12,159 bases of DNA, taken from NCBI GenBank assembly GCA_025935655.1, contig JAICUV010000089.1, positions 1 through 12,159 on the forward strand, given 5' to 3'. Of the stretch, positions 1 through 8,709 are shown piece by piece. The DNA is from Chloroflexota bacterium (GTDB taxonomy: Bacteria; Chloroflexota; Limnocylindria; Limnocylindrales; CSP1-4). Position numbers and translations under genes: made by a program. Numbering within the stretch: position 1 is the stretch's first letter; every line of letters starts with the position of its first letter. The notes under the pieces are model-generated. The model was given only the letters and a program-made list of their open reading frames with translations, did no database searches and was not told the origin of the DNA.

Positions 1-1138
1 CCGTGTACCCCAGCGCGTAGTGGACGCGCCCGCCCAGCACGTCGCCGAACGTGACGCTGAACCGTGTCGAGGTGTCGATGGCCCCGCCCCAGCGATGCGT
101 GAACCGGATCCCGTCCAGCTGTGGGAACGTCTCGACGAAGTGGCGTGCGAGGGCGTCGAACGTCGCGGGCCTCGCGTCGTACTCGGGCTTCACCGCGTTG
201 CCCGGGTGGTAGATCGCGTCGTAGCCGCCCCACAGGATGCGGTCGTCCGCGGAGCGCCGGAAGTAGTGGAACTGGTTGCCCGCGTCGGACATCCCCTCGC
301 GCCCGGCCCAGCCGATCGCGTCGAGCTGGGGCGCGCTGAGGGGCTCCGTCATCAGGACGTAGTCGTAGACCGGCACGAACGTCGACGAGAGGCGCCGCAG
401 CCAGCCGCTGTACGCCGACGTCCCCACGAGCACCTGGTCCGCCTCCACGACCCCGCCGCCCTCCACGTGGACGTCGACCCGGCCGGCCCGTCGCTCCAGC
501 CTGCGCACGCGCGACCCCTCCGCGATCCGGGCGCCACGCCGCTCGGCGCTCGTCGCGAGGCCCCAGGCGAGCTTCGCGGGGTTGACCATGACGCAGCGGT
601 CCGGCCCTGCCCGCACGGCCGCGAGGAAGCGCGGCGAGTGGACGACCGACCCGATCGCCTCCCGGTCCAGGAAGGTGAGCGACTCGCCGTACCGGCCGGC
701 CAGCTCCGCGTACTCGCGGAGCCCGTCGACCTGCCACGGCTCGGTGGCCACGTCGAGCGTGCCCGTCTCCTCGAGCTCCGCGTCGATCCCCTCGTTGCCG
801 ACGAACGCCACGAGCTCGCGCAGGTTGCGCGTGCCCTCGGCGAGGAGCACGTCGAGCTCGTCCTCGAAGTGGAGGACGCCGTTGTGGAGGCCGTGGGTGA
901 GGGACGCGGCGCAGAACCCGCCGTTGCGCCCGCTCGCGCCCCAGCCCACGCGCTCCGCCTCGAGCACGACGACGCGCAGCGAGGGGTCCGTCTCCAGCAG
1001 CCGGATCGCGGTCCACAGGCCCGTGAAGCCACCGCCGATCACGGCGACGTCCGCGCGGACACGCCCCTCGAGCCGCGGACGGGCCGGTCCGGGCGTGCCC
1101 GTCGTGAACCAGTACGAGCCGCCCGCGGGGAGTTCCAT
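1..1138 (-). CDS. FAD-dependent oxidoreductase, DAO/DadA-like (3' end cut by window edge)
   Basis: Reading leftward from ATG at 1138, an open frame of 379 codons runs off the window. The start resembles gamma-glutamylputrescine oxidase/D-amino-acid dehydrogenase-type flavoenzymes: a short tail, then a Rossmann dinucleotide-binding motif VIGGGFTG (residues 33-40), an acidic strand end VVVLEAERVG (57-66) and the family signature GASGRNGGF (67-75). Near the cut, YALGYTG (374-380) matches the C-terminal FAD-contact loop, so only about 70-90 residues are missing compared with the usual 440-470. Members oxidise an amine or amino-acid C-N bond, using FAD and releasing ammonia or an amine; the substrate cannot be read from sequence. 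No good Shine-Dalgarno site is visible, but TACATT (minus strand, 1154-1149) lies 10 bases upstream, so the leader may be very short. It is divergent from an aminotransferase and IclR regulator, suggesting a shared catabolic pathway. Confidence 0.88.
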   Translation of the reverse strand, partial: MELPAGGSYWFTTGTPGPARPRLEGRVRADVAVIGGGFTGLWTAIRLLETDPSLRVVVLEAERVGWGASGRNGGFCAASLTHGLHNGVLHFEDELDVLLAEGTRNLRELVAFVGNEGIDAELEETGTLDVATEPWQVDGLREYAELAGRYGESLTFLDREAIGSVVHSPRFLAAVRAGPDRCVMVNPAKLAWGLATSAERRGARIAEGSRVRRLERRAGRVDVHVEGGGVVEADQVLVGTSAYSGWLRRLSSTFVPVYDYVLMTEPLSAPQLDAIGWAGREGMSDAGNQFHYFRRSADDRILWGGYDAIYHPGNAVKPEYDARPATFDALARHFVETFPQLDGIRFTHRWGGAIDTSTRFSVTFGDVLGGRVHYALGYT

Positions 1139-1148
1139 GACGTCGCCC

Positions 1149-1154
1149 AATGTA
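1149..1154 (-). promoter_or_regulatory. Candidate -10 box (TACATT) for the FAD oxidoreductase gene
   Basis: On the minus strand TACATT fits the TANNNT pattern and ends 10 bases before the ATG at 1138. No recognisable -35 is seen at 17-18 bases; the larger palindrome at 1181-1203 lies just upstream of where a -35 would be. Short match, so weak by itself. Confidence 0.35.
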
Positions 1155-1180
1155 CGCGGATCCGGGAGTCCGGCGCCACA

Positions 1181-1203
1181 TGGAGTGCGGGATTCGCACT
1201 TCA
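1181..1203. promoter_or_regulatory. Candidate operator 1, 23-bp imperfect palindrome
   Basis: Arms TGGAGTGCG (1181-1189) and CGCACTTCA (1195-1203) are reverse complements with one mismatch, around a 5-base centre. The inner core TGCGGGATTCGCA recurs, inverted, at 1272-1284. It lies in the divergent region between the oxidoreductase and the aminotransferase-IclR pair. IclR-family proteins bind palindromes of about this size near their own operons, so this is a likely binding site. The binding itself is inference. Confidence 0.55.
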
Positions 1204-1229
1204 GGGGCGCTTGTGGGACGATATTCGCG

Positions 1230-1259
1230 TTGACGAGGCGACGCGCCGTGTGGCACGAT
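1230..1259 (+). promoter_or_regulatory. Candidate sigma-70-type promoter for the aminotransferase-IclR operon
   Basis: TTGACG (1230-1235) is a near-consensus -35. Eighteen bases later CACGAT (1254-1259) is a poor -10. Transcription would begin near 1266, leaving a leader of about 120 bases. The two candidate operators flank this promoter, one upstream and one just after the predicted start. Confidence 0.4.
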
Positions 1260-1269
1260 CCGCCAACCT

Positions 1270-1286
1270 GTTGCACATCCCGCAAC
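1270..1286. promoter_or_regulatory. Candidate operator 2, 17-bp inverted repeat
   Basis: GTTGC (1270-1274) and GCAAC (1282-1286) form an inverted repeat with a 7-base centre. Read on the minus strand the core is TGCGGGATGTGCA, matching operator 1 (TGCGGGATTCGCA) at 11 of 13 positions. Recurrence of an asymmetric centre as well as the arms makes this better than a chance palindrome. Confidence 0.55.
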
Positions 1287-1389
1287 GCCTGTCCCGGACA
1301 GCGGGCCAGGGAACGGGAGCCCCAGCGCTATCCCGGGAGCGGACGGCGCGCCCCTGCGGGGCCACGGGGTCCACCAGCCTGGAGGCACC

Positions 1390-2790
1390 ATGACCGCCGA
1401 ACCCGCGTCCCGCACCACCCCGAGCCTCAAGCGGGAGCAGCAGCTCGCCCTCTACCGCCGGGCGCTCAAGACCCTGCCCGGCGGCACGGACTCCAACTTC
1501 CGCGCCTGGGGCGAGGCCACGATCTACGTGGACCGCGGCAAGGGCGGCCACGTGTGGGACGTGGACGGGAACGAGTACGTCGACCTGCGGATGGGCTACG
1601 GGCCGGTCATCCTGGGCCACGGCGACGACCGGGTGGACGACTACGTCAACGAGCGCATGCGCCGCGGCGTCAGCTTCTCGCTCACCAGCGAGGACGAGGT
1701 CCGCGCGATGGAGCTCGTCAAGGAGCTCAACCCGTGGATCGGCAAGGCGCGCATGACGGTCTCGGGCACCGAGGCCACGATGCACGCGATGCGTGTCGCG
1801 CGCGCCTACACGGGCCGCGACAAGATCGTGAAGTTCGAGGGCCAGTACCACGGCGTCCACGACTACGCGCTGATCAGCGTCGCCCCGGACAACATGGCCG
1901 ACCTGGGCGACGAGGACAACCCCGTCGGGCTCGCCTGGGGCCGCGGCATCCCGAGCGAGGTCGCCAAGACCATCGTCCCGGCCCGCTACAACAACATCGA
2001 CGCGCTGCGCAGGCTGTTCGAGCGCCTCGGCAGCGAGATCGCCGCGATCATCGTCGAGCCGGTCCTCGGCAACGCGCAGGGGATCATGCCCAAGCCGGGC
2101 TTCCACCAGGCGATGCGCGCCCTCACCGAGGAGTTCGGGATCCTCCTGATCTTCGACGAGGTCAAGACGGGCTTCCGGTTCGCGCGGGGCGGCGCCGCCG
2201 AGTTCTTCGGCATCACCCCGGACATCGCGACGTACGCCAAGGCCATGGGCAACGGCTACCCGGCCGCGGCCTTCGCCGGGCGCGAGGAGGTCATGTCCGT
2301 CCTGCCCGACAAGGTGAGCCACGGCGGCACGTACGCCGGCAACCGGGTCGCGGCCGCCGCCGCCGTCAAGACGCTGGAGATCCTGCGCGACACGGACGCG
2401 CTGGAGACGATCGCGGCGACCGGCGAGCGGGTCCAGGCCGGCATCCGCGGGATCCTCGACGCGAAGGGCCTCGCGTACCACATCACCGGGCATCCCTCGA
2501 TGTTCGGCGTCATGTTCACGGAGGACGTCGCCTCCGAGTACCGCGACTGGGCGAACACCGACCACGAGCTGTACGACGCCATCGCCGTCGGGATGCACGC
2601 CCGCGGCGCGATGCCGGAGCCCGACAGCCGGGAGCCGTGGTTCATGTGCGAGGCGCACGCCCAGGGCGACACGGTGGACCGGGTCCTGTCGATCTTCAGC
2701 GACTCGCTGGACGCCGCGCTCGAGGCGCGGGCCCACGGCGAGATCGGCCGGCCGGCCGAGGGCGCCATGTCCTCGCAGGCGGCCGGGTGA
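1390..2790 (+). CDS. Class III PLP-dependent aminotransferase, glutamate-1-semialdehyde aminomutase-like
   Basis: A 466-residue fold-type I PLP enzyme preceded by GGAGG at 1381-1385, four bases before ATG. Features shared with the glutamate-1-semialdehyde aminomutase (HemL) branch are: LPGGTDSNFRAW (29-40), VSGTEATMHAMR (124-135) for phosphate binding, the YHG ring-stacking motif (153-155), FDEVKTGFR (255-263) with the pyridine-N aspartate D256, and TYAKAMGNGYP (281-291), where K284 should form the Schiff base. It departs from true HemL around the lysine (HemL usually has a GGG-P loop), carries a longer C-terminal tail, and is not beside heme genes. A catabolic aminotransferase acting on an amine or beta/omega-amino acid is therefore more likely than tetrapyrrole synthesis. 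It is co-directional with the IclR gene 28 bases downstream and divergent from an FAD amine oxidase-like gene. Family assignment is firm; the substrate is unknown. Confidence 0.92.
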   Translation: MTAEPASRTTPSLKREQQLALYRRALKTLPGGTDSNFRAWGEATIYVDRGKGGHVWDVDGNEYVDLRMGYGPVILGHGDDRVDDYVNERMRRGVSFSLTSEDEVRAMELVKELNPWIGKARMTVSGTEATMHAMRVARAYTGRDKIVKFEGQYHGVHDYALISVAPDNMADLGDEDNPVGLAWGRGIPSEVAKTIVPARYNNIDALRRLFERLGSEIAAIIVEPVLGNAQGIMPKPGFHQAMRALTEEFGILLIFDEVKTGFRFARGGAAEFFGITPDIATYAKAMGNGYPAAAFAGREEVMSVLPDKVSHGGTYAGNRVAAAAAVKTLEILRDTDALETIAATGERVQAGIRGILDAKGLAYHITGHPSMFGVMFTEDVASEYRDWANTDHELYDAIAVGMHARGAMPEPDSREPWFMCEAHAQGDTVDRVLSIFSDSLDAALEARAHGEIGRPAEGAMSSQAAG

Positions 2791-2818
2791 GCATGGCGGG
2801 GCGGGAGGTTTCGATCGC

Positions 2819-3589
2819 ATGACCCTCGACGGGAATGCCGTCCGGTCCGTGGACCGGGCCGCGGCGCTGCTGCTGGCGCTCGGCGAGAGCCACGGGGAGG
2901 CGGGCGTGACCGAGCTCGCCCGCCGGCTCGGGCTCCACAAGTCCACGGCGTCGCGCCTGCTGGCGACGCTCGAGAAGCGCGGCCTCGTGGAGCAGGACGA
3001 GGAGAGCGGCAAGTACCGGCTCGGCCTGGTCGTGATCCGCCTCGCCAACCGGGCCGAGCGGACGCTGGACCTCCGGTCCATCGCGATGCCGGAGCTCGAC
3101 CGGCTCGCGCGCGCCACGCGCGAGACCACGGGGCTGGGCGTGCTGGACGGGGACCAGCTGCTCACCGTTGCCCAGGCGGACGGCCCGAACCTCGTGGCGA
3201 TGGGGGACTGGACCGGGCGCTGGGTCCCGCTCCACTCCGTCGCCGGGGGCAAGGTCCTGCTGGCCAGCCTCCCGGAGCGCGAGATCCTGCGGCTCGTGCG
3301 CCGCGGCCTGGACCGCTTCACGGAGCGCACCATCACCCAGCTCGAGCCGCTCCTCGAGGAGCTGGCCCGGGTCCGGCGCCGCGGCTACGCCACGGCGTTC
3401 GGGGAGTACGACGGCGCGCTCAACGCCATCGCGGCACCCGTCCACGACGCCCGCGGGCAGGTCATCGCCGCGGTCGACGTGTGGGGGCCGTCGTTCCGGG
3501 TCACGCCGCGGCGCGTTCCGGAGCTGGCGCAGCAGGTCCAGGAGGCCGCGGGCGCGATCTCCGTCCGGCTGGGGGGAACGGCCGCCTAG
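2819..3589 (+). CDS. IclR-family transcriptional regulator
   Basis: A 256-residue protein of the usual IclR length. The N-terminal winged helix-turn-helix spans about residues 8-70: VRSVDRAAALLLAL, then VTELARRLGLHKSTASRLLATLEKRG-type recognition helices and the wing ESGKYRLGL (62-70). The effector-binding domain (about 85-250) shows conserved family elements such as PLHSVAGGKVLLA (137-149), ERTITQLEPLLEELARVRRRGYATAFGEYD with an RGYA segment, and AIAAPVHDARGQVIAAVDV near the C-terminus. GGGAGG at 2803-2808 lies 10 bases before ATG, slightly long. It follows the aminotransferase by 28 bases and probably shares its transcript. Likely role: effector-responsive control of this operon and the divergent oxidoreductase through the paired palindromes at 1181-1203 and 1270-1286. 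Repressor or activator cannot be told. Confidence 0.95.
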   Translation: MTLDGNAVRSVDRAAALLLALGESHGEAGVTELARRLGLHKSTASRLLATLEKRGLVEQDEESGKYRLGLVVIRLANRAERTLDLRSIAMPELDRLARATRETTGLGVLDGDQLLTVAQADGPNLVAMGDWTGRWVPLHSVAGGKVLLASLPEREILRLVRRGLDRFTERTITQLEPLLEELARVRRRGYATAFGEYDGALNAIAAPVHDARGQVIAAVDVWGPSFRVTPRRVPELAQQVQEAAGAISVRLGGTAA

Positions 3590-3599
3590 CGATCCGGCC

Positions 3600-3615
3600 A
3601 CCCGGCCGCCCGGGT
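3600..3615. terminator. Small GC hairpin after the IclR gene
   Basis: ACCCGG (3600-3605) pairs with CCGGGT (3610-3615) over a CCGC loop, 10 bases after the IclR stop. There is no T-run, so termination is uncertain. It lies just before the candidate -10 of the next gene. Confidence 0.35.
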
Positions 3616-3621
3616 CCCCGG

Positions 3622-3627
3622 TACGCT
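3622..3627 (+). promoter_or_regulatory. Candidate -10 box (TACGCT) for a leaderless mscS-type gene
   Basis: TACGCT fits TANNNT and ends 7 bases before the ATG at 3635, which would place the transcription start at or next to the start codon. No Shine-Dalgarno sequence is visible between them, only TCGGGGC. No clear -35 is seen. Confidence 0.45.
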
Positions 3628-3634
3628 TCGGGGC

Positions 3635-4585
3635 ATGCACCTGACAGCCGCGGACCTCCAGGACCAGATCGTCGCGTGGGTCCGTGACCCGATCCTGCCG
3701 ATCCTGCTGATCGTCGGCATCGCGCTCATCGTGATCCGGCTGGCCCGGCTGTTCGTGCACGGCCTGGTCAAGACGCTGCTCGACCGTGAGACGTCCGAGG
3801 GCACGGCCCAGGAGCTGTCCGCCGTCGAGGTCAAGAAGCGGATGGACACGCTCGAGGGCCTCGGGACCAACGTCATCCGCCTGTTCGTGTTCCTCATCGC
3901 GGTGCTGATGGTCCTCGGCAAGCTCAACCTCGAGATCGGGCCGGCCGTCGCCGGGCTGGGGGTCGTCGGCATCGCGGTCGGCTTCGGGACGCAGAGCATC
4001 GTCCGCGACTACTTCACGGGCGCCCTCATCCTCGTCGAGAACCAGTTCTCGAAGGGCGACGTCGTGACGATCGCGGGTGTCAGCGGGCACGTGGAGGACT
4101 TCAGCCTCCGGCGCACGACGCTGCGCGACCTCGACGGGGTGGTCCACACGGTCCCCAACGGCGAGATCAAGGTCGCCTCGAACCGGACCCGGGTCTGGGC
4201 GCGGATCAACCTCGACGTCACCGTGGCGTACGGCACCGACATCGACAAGGCGACCCGCGTCGTGAACGACGTGGGCAAGGCGATCGCCGCGGACCCGGAG
4301 TGGCGCCGACGCGTCATGGAGGCGCCGCACGTCGAGCGGATCGAGGCGTTGGGCGAGTACGGCATCACGCTCAAGATCCTGGGCCTCGTCCGAGCCACCG
4401 AGCAATGGGCGGCCGGCGGCGAGCTGCGCAAGCGCCTCCTCGCGGCCTTCGCCACCCACGGCATCGAGATCCCGCGTCCCCAGCGGGTCGTCCTCGCACG
4501 GGAGCCCGTGCCCGATCCGTTCGCACCCGGCGGTCCGTCCAGCCCCGCTCCCACCCAGGACGACCTGTCCGACGGAACGGACTGA
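3635..4585 (+). CDS. MscS-family mechanosensitive ion channel
   Basis: A 316-residue inner-membrane channel. Three hydrophobic helices are visible: about 18-41, 78-97 and the pore-lining TM3 at about 103-124, rich in G and A (AVAGLGVVGIAVGFGTQ) as expected for MscS pores. The soluble beta-domain follows, with DYFTGALILVENQFSKGD (125-142), the diagnostic VPNGEI (173-178) and an SNRTR-type segment (182-186), then the alpha/beta vestibule to about 290. The last 28 residues are Pro/Ser/Asp-rich and probably disordered. Homologues form heptamers that open under membrane tension to release solutes on osmotic downshock. ATG at 3635 has no Shine-Dalgarno site but a -10-like box 7 bases upstream, suggesting leaderless expression independent of the IclR gene. 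No functional link to its neighbours is evident. Confidence 0.94.
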   Translation: MHLTAADLQDQIVAWVRDPILPILLIVGIALIVIRLARLFVHGLVKTLLDRETSEGTAQELSAVEVKKRMDTLEGLGTNVIRLFVFLIAVLMVLGKLNLEIGPAVAGLGVVGIAVGFGTQSIVRDYFTGALILVENQFSKGDVVTIAGVSGHVEDFSLRRTTLRDLDGVVHTVPNGEIKVASNRTRVWARINLDVTVAYGTDIDKATRVVNDVGKAIAADPEWRRRVMEAPHVERIEALGEYGITLKILGLVRATEQWAAGGELRKRLLAAFATHGIEIPRPQRVVLAREPVPDPFAPGGPSSPAPTQDDLSDGTD

Positions 4586-4606
4586 CCAGCCGCGCACCGG
4601 ACCAAT

Positions 4607-4630
4607 CGGCGGGGGATCGGCACCCCGCCG
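4607..4630. terminator. GC-rich hairpin between the MscS and acetyl-CoA synthetase genes
   Basis: CGGCGGGG (4607-4614) and CCCCGCCG (4623-4630) form a perfect 8-bp stem over an 8-base loop, 22 bases after the MscS stop. There is no T-run. It lies immediately upstream of the TATCAT box for the next gene, so it may terminate the channel transcript or act as a regulatory palindrome. Confidence 0.5.
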
Positions 4631-4636
4631 CACGCG

Positions 4637-4642
4637 TATCAT
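4637..4642 (+). promoter_or_regulatory. Candidate -10 box (TATCAT) for the acetyl-CoA synthetase gene
   Basis: TATCAT is a strong TANNNT match in an otherwise very GC-rich stretch, 32 bases before the GTG start. It would give a leader of about 25 bases that includes the Shine-Dalgarno site at 4665-4670. No good -35 is visible. Confidence 0.45.
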
Positions 4643-4674
4643 GTCCCGACCCAGCGAGTTGTTCGGAGGGATCC

Positions 4675-6642
<1,968 letters not shown>

Positions 6643-6646
6643 CCGC

Positions 6647-7381
6647 GTGCCGTTCGGCTTCCTGAAGCGCCGCAAGCCCGAGGACGCGCCGGCCGGCGGG
6701 CCGGCATCGTCCCAGGCGCCGGCCACGTCCGCGACCGAACCGGCCTCGTCTCCCGCGGGGATCACGAAGTCGGGCGGCGTCTCGCCGACGGCCGGATCGC
6801 CGACCACGACCCGGATCCACGAGGGCAACGTGCGCGGCGTCCAGTTCACGGCGATCACCGAGGACTGGCGGCTCCGCGGCCGGATGCAGATCGCCGGAAG
6901 GCTGACCGACGCGCTCAACAAGCGAGAGGCGATCACGATCAGCGACGTCAGCTGGGGCCCGTCGGACGGCACCTCCCCGATGGAGCCCGCGCCCGGGATC
7001 AAGAGCGTCGACCCGTACGACCTGATCCTCGTCATCGCGGGCGAGGACTCGCTGCCGCCGCTGACCGATGCCGAGCGGTCCGCGCTCAAGGTGCACAAGG
7101 TCCCCTACGAGGTCGCGCTGGAGCTGCCGCCGTTCCGGATCATCGGCACGATCTTCATGCACCCGGGCTCCGAGCCGGACAGCCTGCTCGACCGCTCCAG
7201 CGAGATGTTCACGCCCGTCGCGGACGCGGTCGCACACCTGGGCGACATCGAGGTGTCGGATCCCGAGGTGGAGGTGATCCTGGTCAACCGGTTCTACCTG
7301 CGCGGCGTGGAGCAGGTCGACCGACGGACCGGGGCGCCGCACCCGCGCCTGCCCGGCAGGCCGCTTGGCGGGACCAGCTAG
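6647..7381 (+). CDS. Conserved-looking protein of unknown function with two tandem beta-rich repeats
   Basis: No named family recognised with confidence. GTG at 6647 is preferred: GAGGAGGAG (6631-6639) lies inside the last codons of the acetyl-CoA synthetase gene, and an earlier in-frame ATG at 6587 would overlap that gene by 56 bases. The 244-residue product has a basic start (MPFGFLKRRK), an Ala/Pro/Ser/Thr-rich linker (about 11-55) and a folded part (about 56-225). It has no signal peptide, membrane helix or obvious catalytic motif. The folded part looks duplicated: FTAITEDWRLRG and DALNKREAITISDV in the first half align with YEVALELPPFRIIG and DSLLDRSSEMFTPV in the second, and each half ends in a hydrophobic strand (YDLILVIAG; VEVILVNRF). 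Tight coupling to acsA implies co-expression, but a role in acetate metabolism is only a guess. Confidence 0.82.
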   Translation: MPFGFLKRRKPEDAPAGGPASSQAPATSATEPASSPAGITKSGGVSPTAGSPTTTRIHEGNVRGVQFTAITEDWRLRGRMQIAGRLTDALNKREAITISDVSWGPSDGTSPMEPAPGIKSVDPYDLILVIAGEDSLPPLTDAERSALKVHKVPYEVALELPPFRIIGTIFMHPGSEPDSLLDRSSEMFTPVADAVAHLGDIEVSDPEVEVILVNRFYLRGVEQVDRRTGAPHPRLPGRPLGGTS

Positions 7382-7409
7382 CAGGCTGCGGATCCTCGGC
7401 CATAACGCA

Positions 7410-7435
7410 TCACGCCCGCCGGATGGCGGGCGTGA
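7410..7435. terminator. Strong bidirectional hairpin between convergent genes
   Basis: TCACGCCCGCC (7410-7420) and GGCGGGCGTGA (7425-7435) form a perfect 11-bp stem over a GGAT loop. It sits between the rightward unknown gene (stop 7381) and the leftward ATPase gene (stop 7478). The position and perfect stem suit a two-way terminator. No T-run, as is common in high-GC bacteria. Confidence 0.75.
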
Positions 7436-7455
7436 CACGTTGGGCAACGATGGAG

Positions 7456-7470
7456 GCGGGGAGACCCCGC
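7456..7470 (-). terminator. Hairpin just after the CpaE/MinD-like gene
   Basis: GCGGGG (7456-7461) pairs with CCCCGC (7465-7470) around an AGA loop, 7 bases beyond the ATPase stop codon on the minus strand. It probably acts together with the larger hairpin at 7410-7435. Confidence 0.45.
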
Positions 7471-7477
7471 TGGGGGT

Positions 7478-8704
7478 TCAGGCGCGAGCGGTGAGGGGAC
7501 GACCGAACAGGCGCATCGAGGGCCTGATGGCCTCGGCGGCCGGCGCGACGCCGAGCAGCCGGTCGGCGAGGGTCGAGAAGTCCTGGGTGATCTTCTCGCG
7601 AGGGCCGATCTCGAACAGCGTCCGGCCCTCGTTGTTGGCCTGGACCATGAGCATGCCGGCGGACCGGATCTGCGCATAGGCCGGGATGTTGGCGGACCGC
7701 TCGATGTCCTCGACCGAGATTCCGGATGCCGCCCGGTTCACGACGAGCACGATCCGCTCGAGCATGCCCAGGTCGGCGGCGACCTCACGCAGCTGGACCA
7801 GCGCCCGCACCGCGGGCATGTCCGGCGTGACGGGGACCAGGATGGTGTCGCTCTTGCCGAGCATCGCCCGGTTGAGCGGGCTGTACGACGGATGGGCGTC
7901 GATGACGACGTAGTCCACGTTGCGGCGCGCGACGGCGATGGCGCCGGCGACCCGCTGCGGCTCGAGGAGCTCGGTGGCCATCGGGCTGGACGTGAGCGGC
8001 AGCACCTTGAGCCCCGACGTGTGGACGGACGCCATCTGGTCGAAGGTGAGGATCGGGCCGCCCTCCATCTCGTCGCGCCACGCGTCGACGACGGTCGGCA
8101 CGCCCTCCATCCCGAGCGAGCTCGGGACGTGACCCGTGACCGTGTCGGCGTCGAGGAGCAGGACGCGCTGGCCCTTGCTGACGAGCGCCGCGGAGAGGTT
8201 CGTGGCGACCATCGTCTTGCCGACGCCGCCCTTCGGGTTGAACACGGCGATGACCTTGCCGCGGCGGCCCCAGTCGGCCTGGTCGATCTCGCCCTGGAGG
8301 ACGGGACCGGAGCCGTCGTCGACGGCCGCGGAGCGGATGCACATCGCCTCGATCCGCCAGCGGATGGATTCCGCGGAGTAGGGGCGGATGACGTACTCGT
8401 CGTCGGGGTGGCCCGCGGCGGTCTCGAGATCGTCGAGCGAGTCTTCGTCGATCACGACCAGGGCCGGGATCGTGCGGACGGCCGGACGCGCCGCGCCGTA
8501 CGCACCGGGGGCGTTGTCCGGGTCGGCCTCCGGGTCGATCACGGCGAGCACGATCTCCTTGCGCAGGGCGAGCGTCTCGGCCAGCTCCCGCCCGTGGCGG
8601 ACGAAGATCGGGTCGAAGCCGCCTGCGTGGAGCTCGAGCGCCACCGGCTCGGCCTCGGCGTCGGGCAGGAGGATCGCGACGGCGGGTCGCACGACCGGGG
8701 ACAT
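7478..8704 (-). CDS. CpaE/MinD/ParA-type ATPase with degenerate receiver domain
   Basis: A 408-residue protein. Residues 1-125 look like a receiver domain, with acidic D15, D57 after a hydrophobic strand (IVLAVIDPEAD) and YVIRPYSAESI (104-114) at the beta5-alpha5 position, where the usual receiver lysine is Arg. It is probably a pseudo-receiver, as in CpaE. Residues 148-390 are a MinD/ParA ATPase: deviant Walker A NPKGGVGKT (156-164) with signature K158, switch LLLDADTVTGHV (182-193) and Walker B YVVIDAHPS (265-273). Such ATPases dimerise on ATP and position polar or membrane machines such as type IV/Tad pili, Min and plasmid partition systems. No MinD-like amphipathic C-terminal helix is clear. 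Its start lies 5 bases after the stop of the coiled-coil gene, so the two are translationally coupled. No tadA/cpaF or other pilus genes are visible, so its cargo is unknown. Confidence 0.88.
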   Translation of the reverse strand: MSPVVRPAVAILLPDAEAEPVALELHAGGFDPIFVRHGRELAETLALRKEIVLAVIDPEADPDNAPGAYGAARPAVRTIPALVVIDEDSLDDLETAAGHPDDEYVIRPYSAESIRWRIEAMCIRSAAVDDGSGPVLQGEIDQADWGRRGKVIAVFNPKGGVGKTMVATNLSAALVSKGQRVLLLDADTVTGHVPSSLGMEGVPTVVDAWRDEMEGGPILTFDQMASVHTSGLKVLPLTSSPMATELLEPQRVAGAIAVARRNVDYVVIDAHPSYSPLNRAMLGKSDTILVPVTPDMPAVRALVQLREVAADLGMLERIVLVVNRAASGISVEDIERSANIPAYAQIRSAGMLMVQANNEGRTLFEIGPREKITQDFSTLADRLLGVAPAAEAIRPSMRLFGRPLTARA

Positions 8705-8709
8705 CGCGG

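Noticed and set aside
20..1393. Long open frame on the plus strand opposite the FAD oxidoreductase
   Set aside because: Its translation is Arg/Ala/Pro/Val-rich without a family motif, while the minus strand encodes a clear flavoenzyme. Typical antisense openness in high-GC DNA.
1390..2790. Annotation of the aminotransferase as HemL in heme synthesis
   Set aside because: Similar family, but the catalytic-lysine loop differs and the neighbours are an amine oxidase-like flavoenzyme and an IclR regulator, so HemL is not asserted.
1201..4642. Long leftward open frames antisense to the aminotransferase, IclR and MscS genes
   Set aside because: Compositionally skewed translations with no domains; the sense strand shows well-conserved proteins with the right motifs.
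4300..4674. Extension of acetyl-CoA synthetase 125 residues upstream to an in-frame ATG at 4300
   Set aside because: It would overlap the MscS gene heavily. The added residues are Arg/Pro-rich and unlike Acs, while GTG at 4675 has an ideal GGAGGG site.
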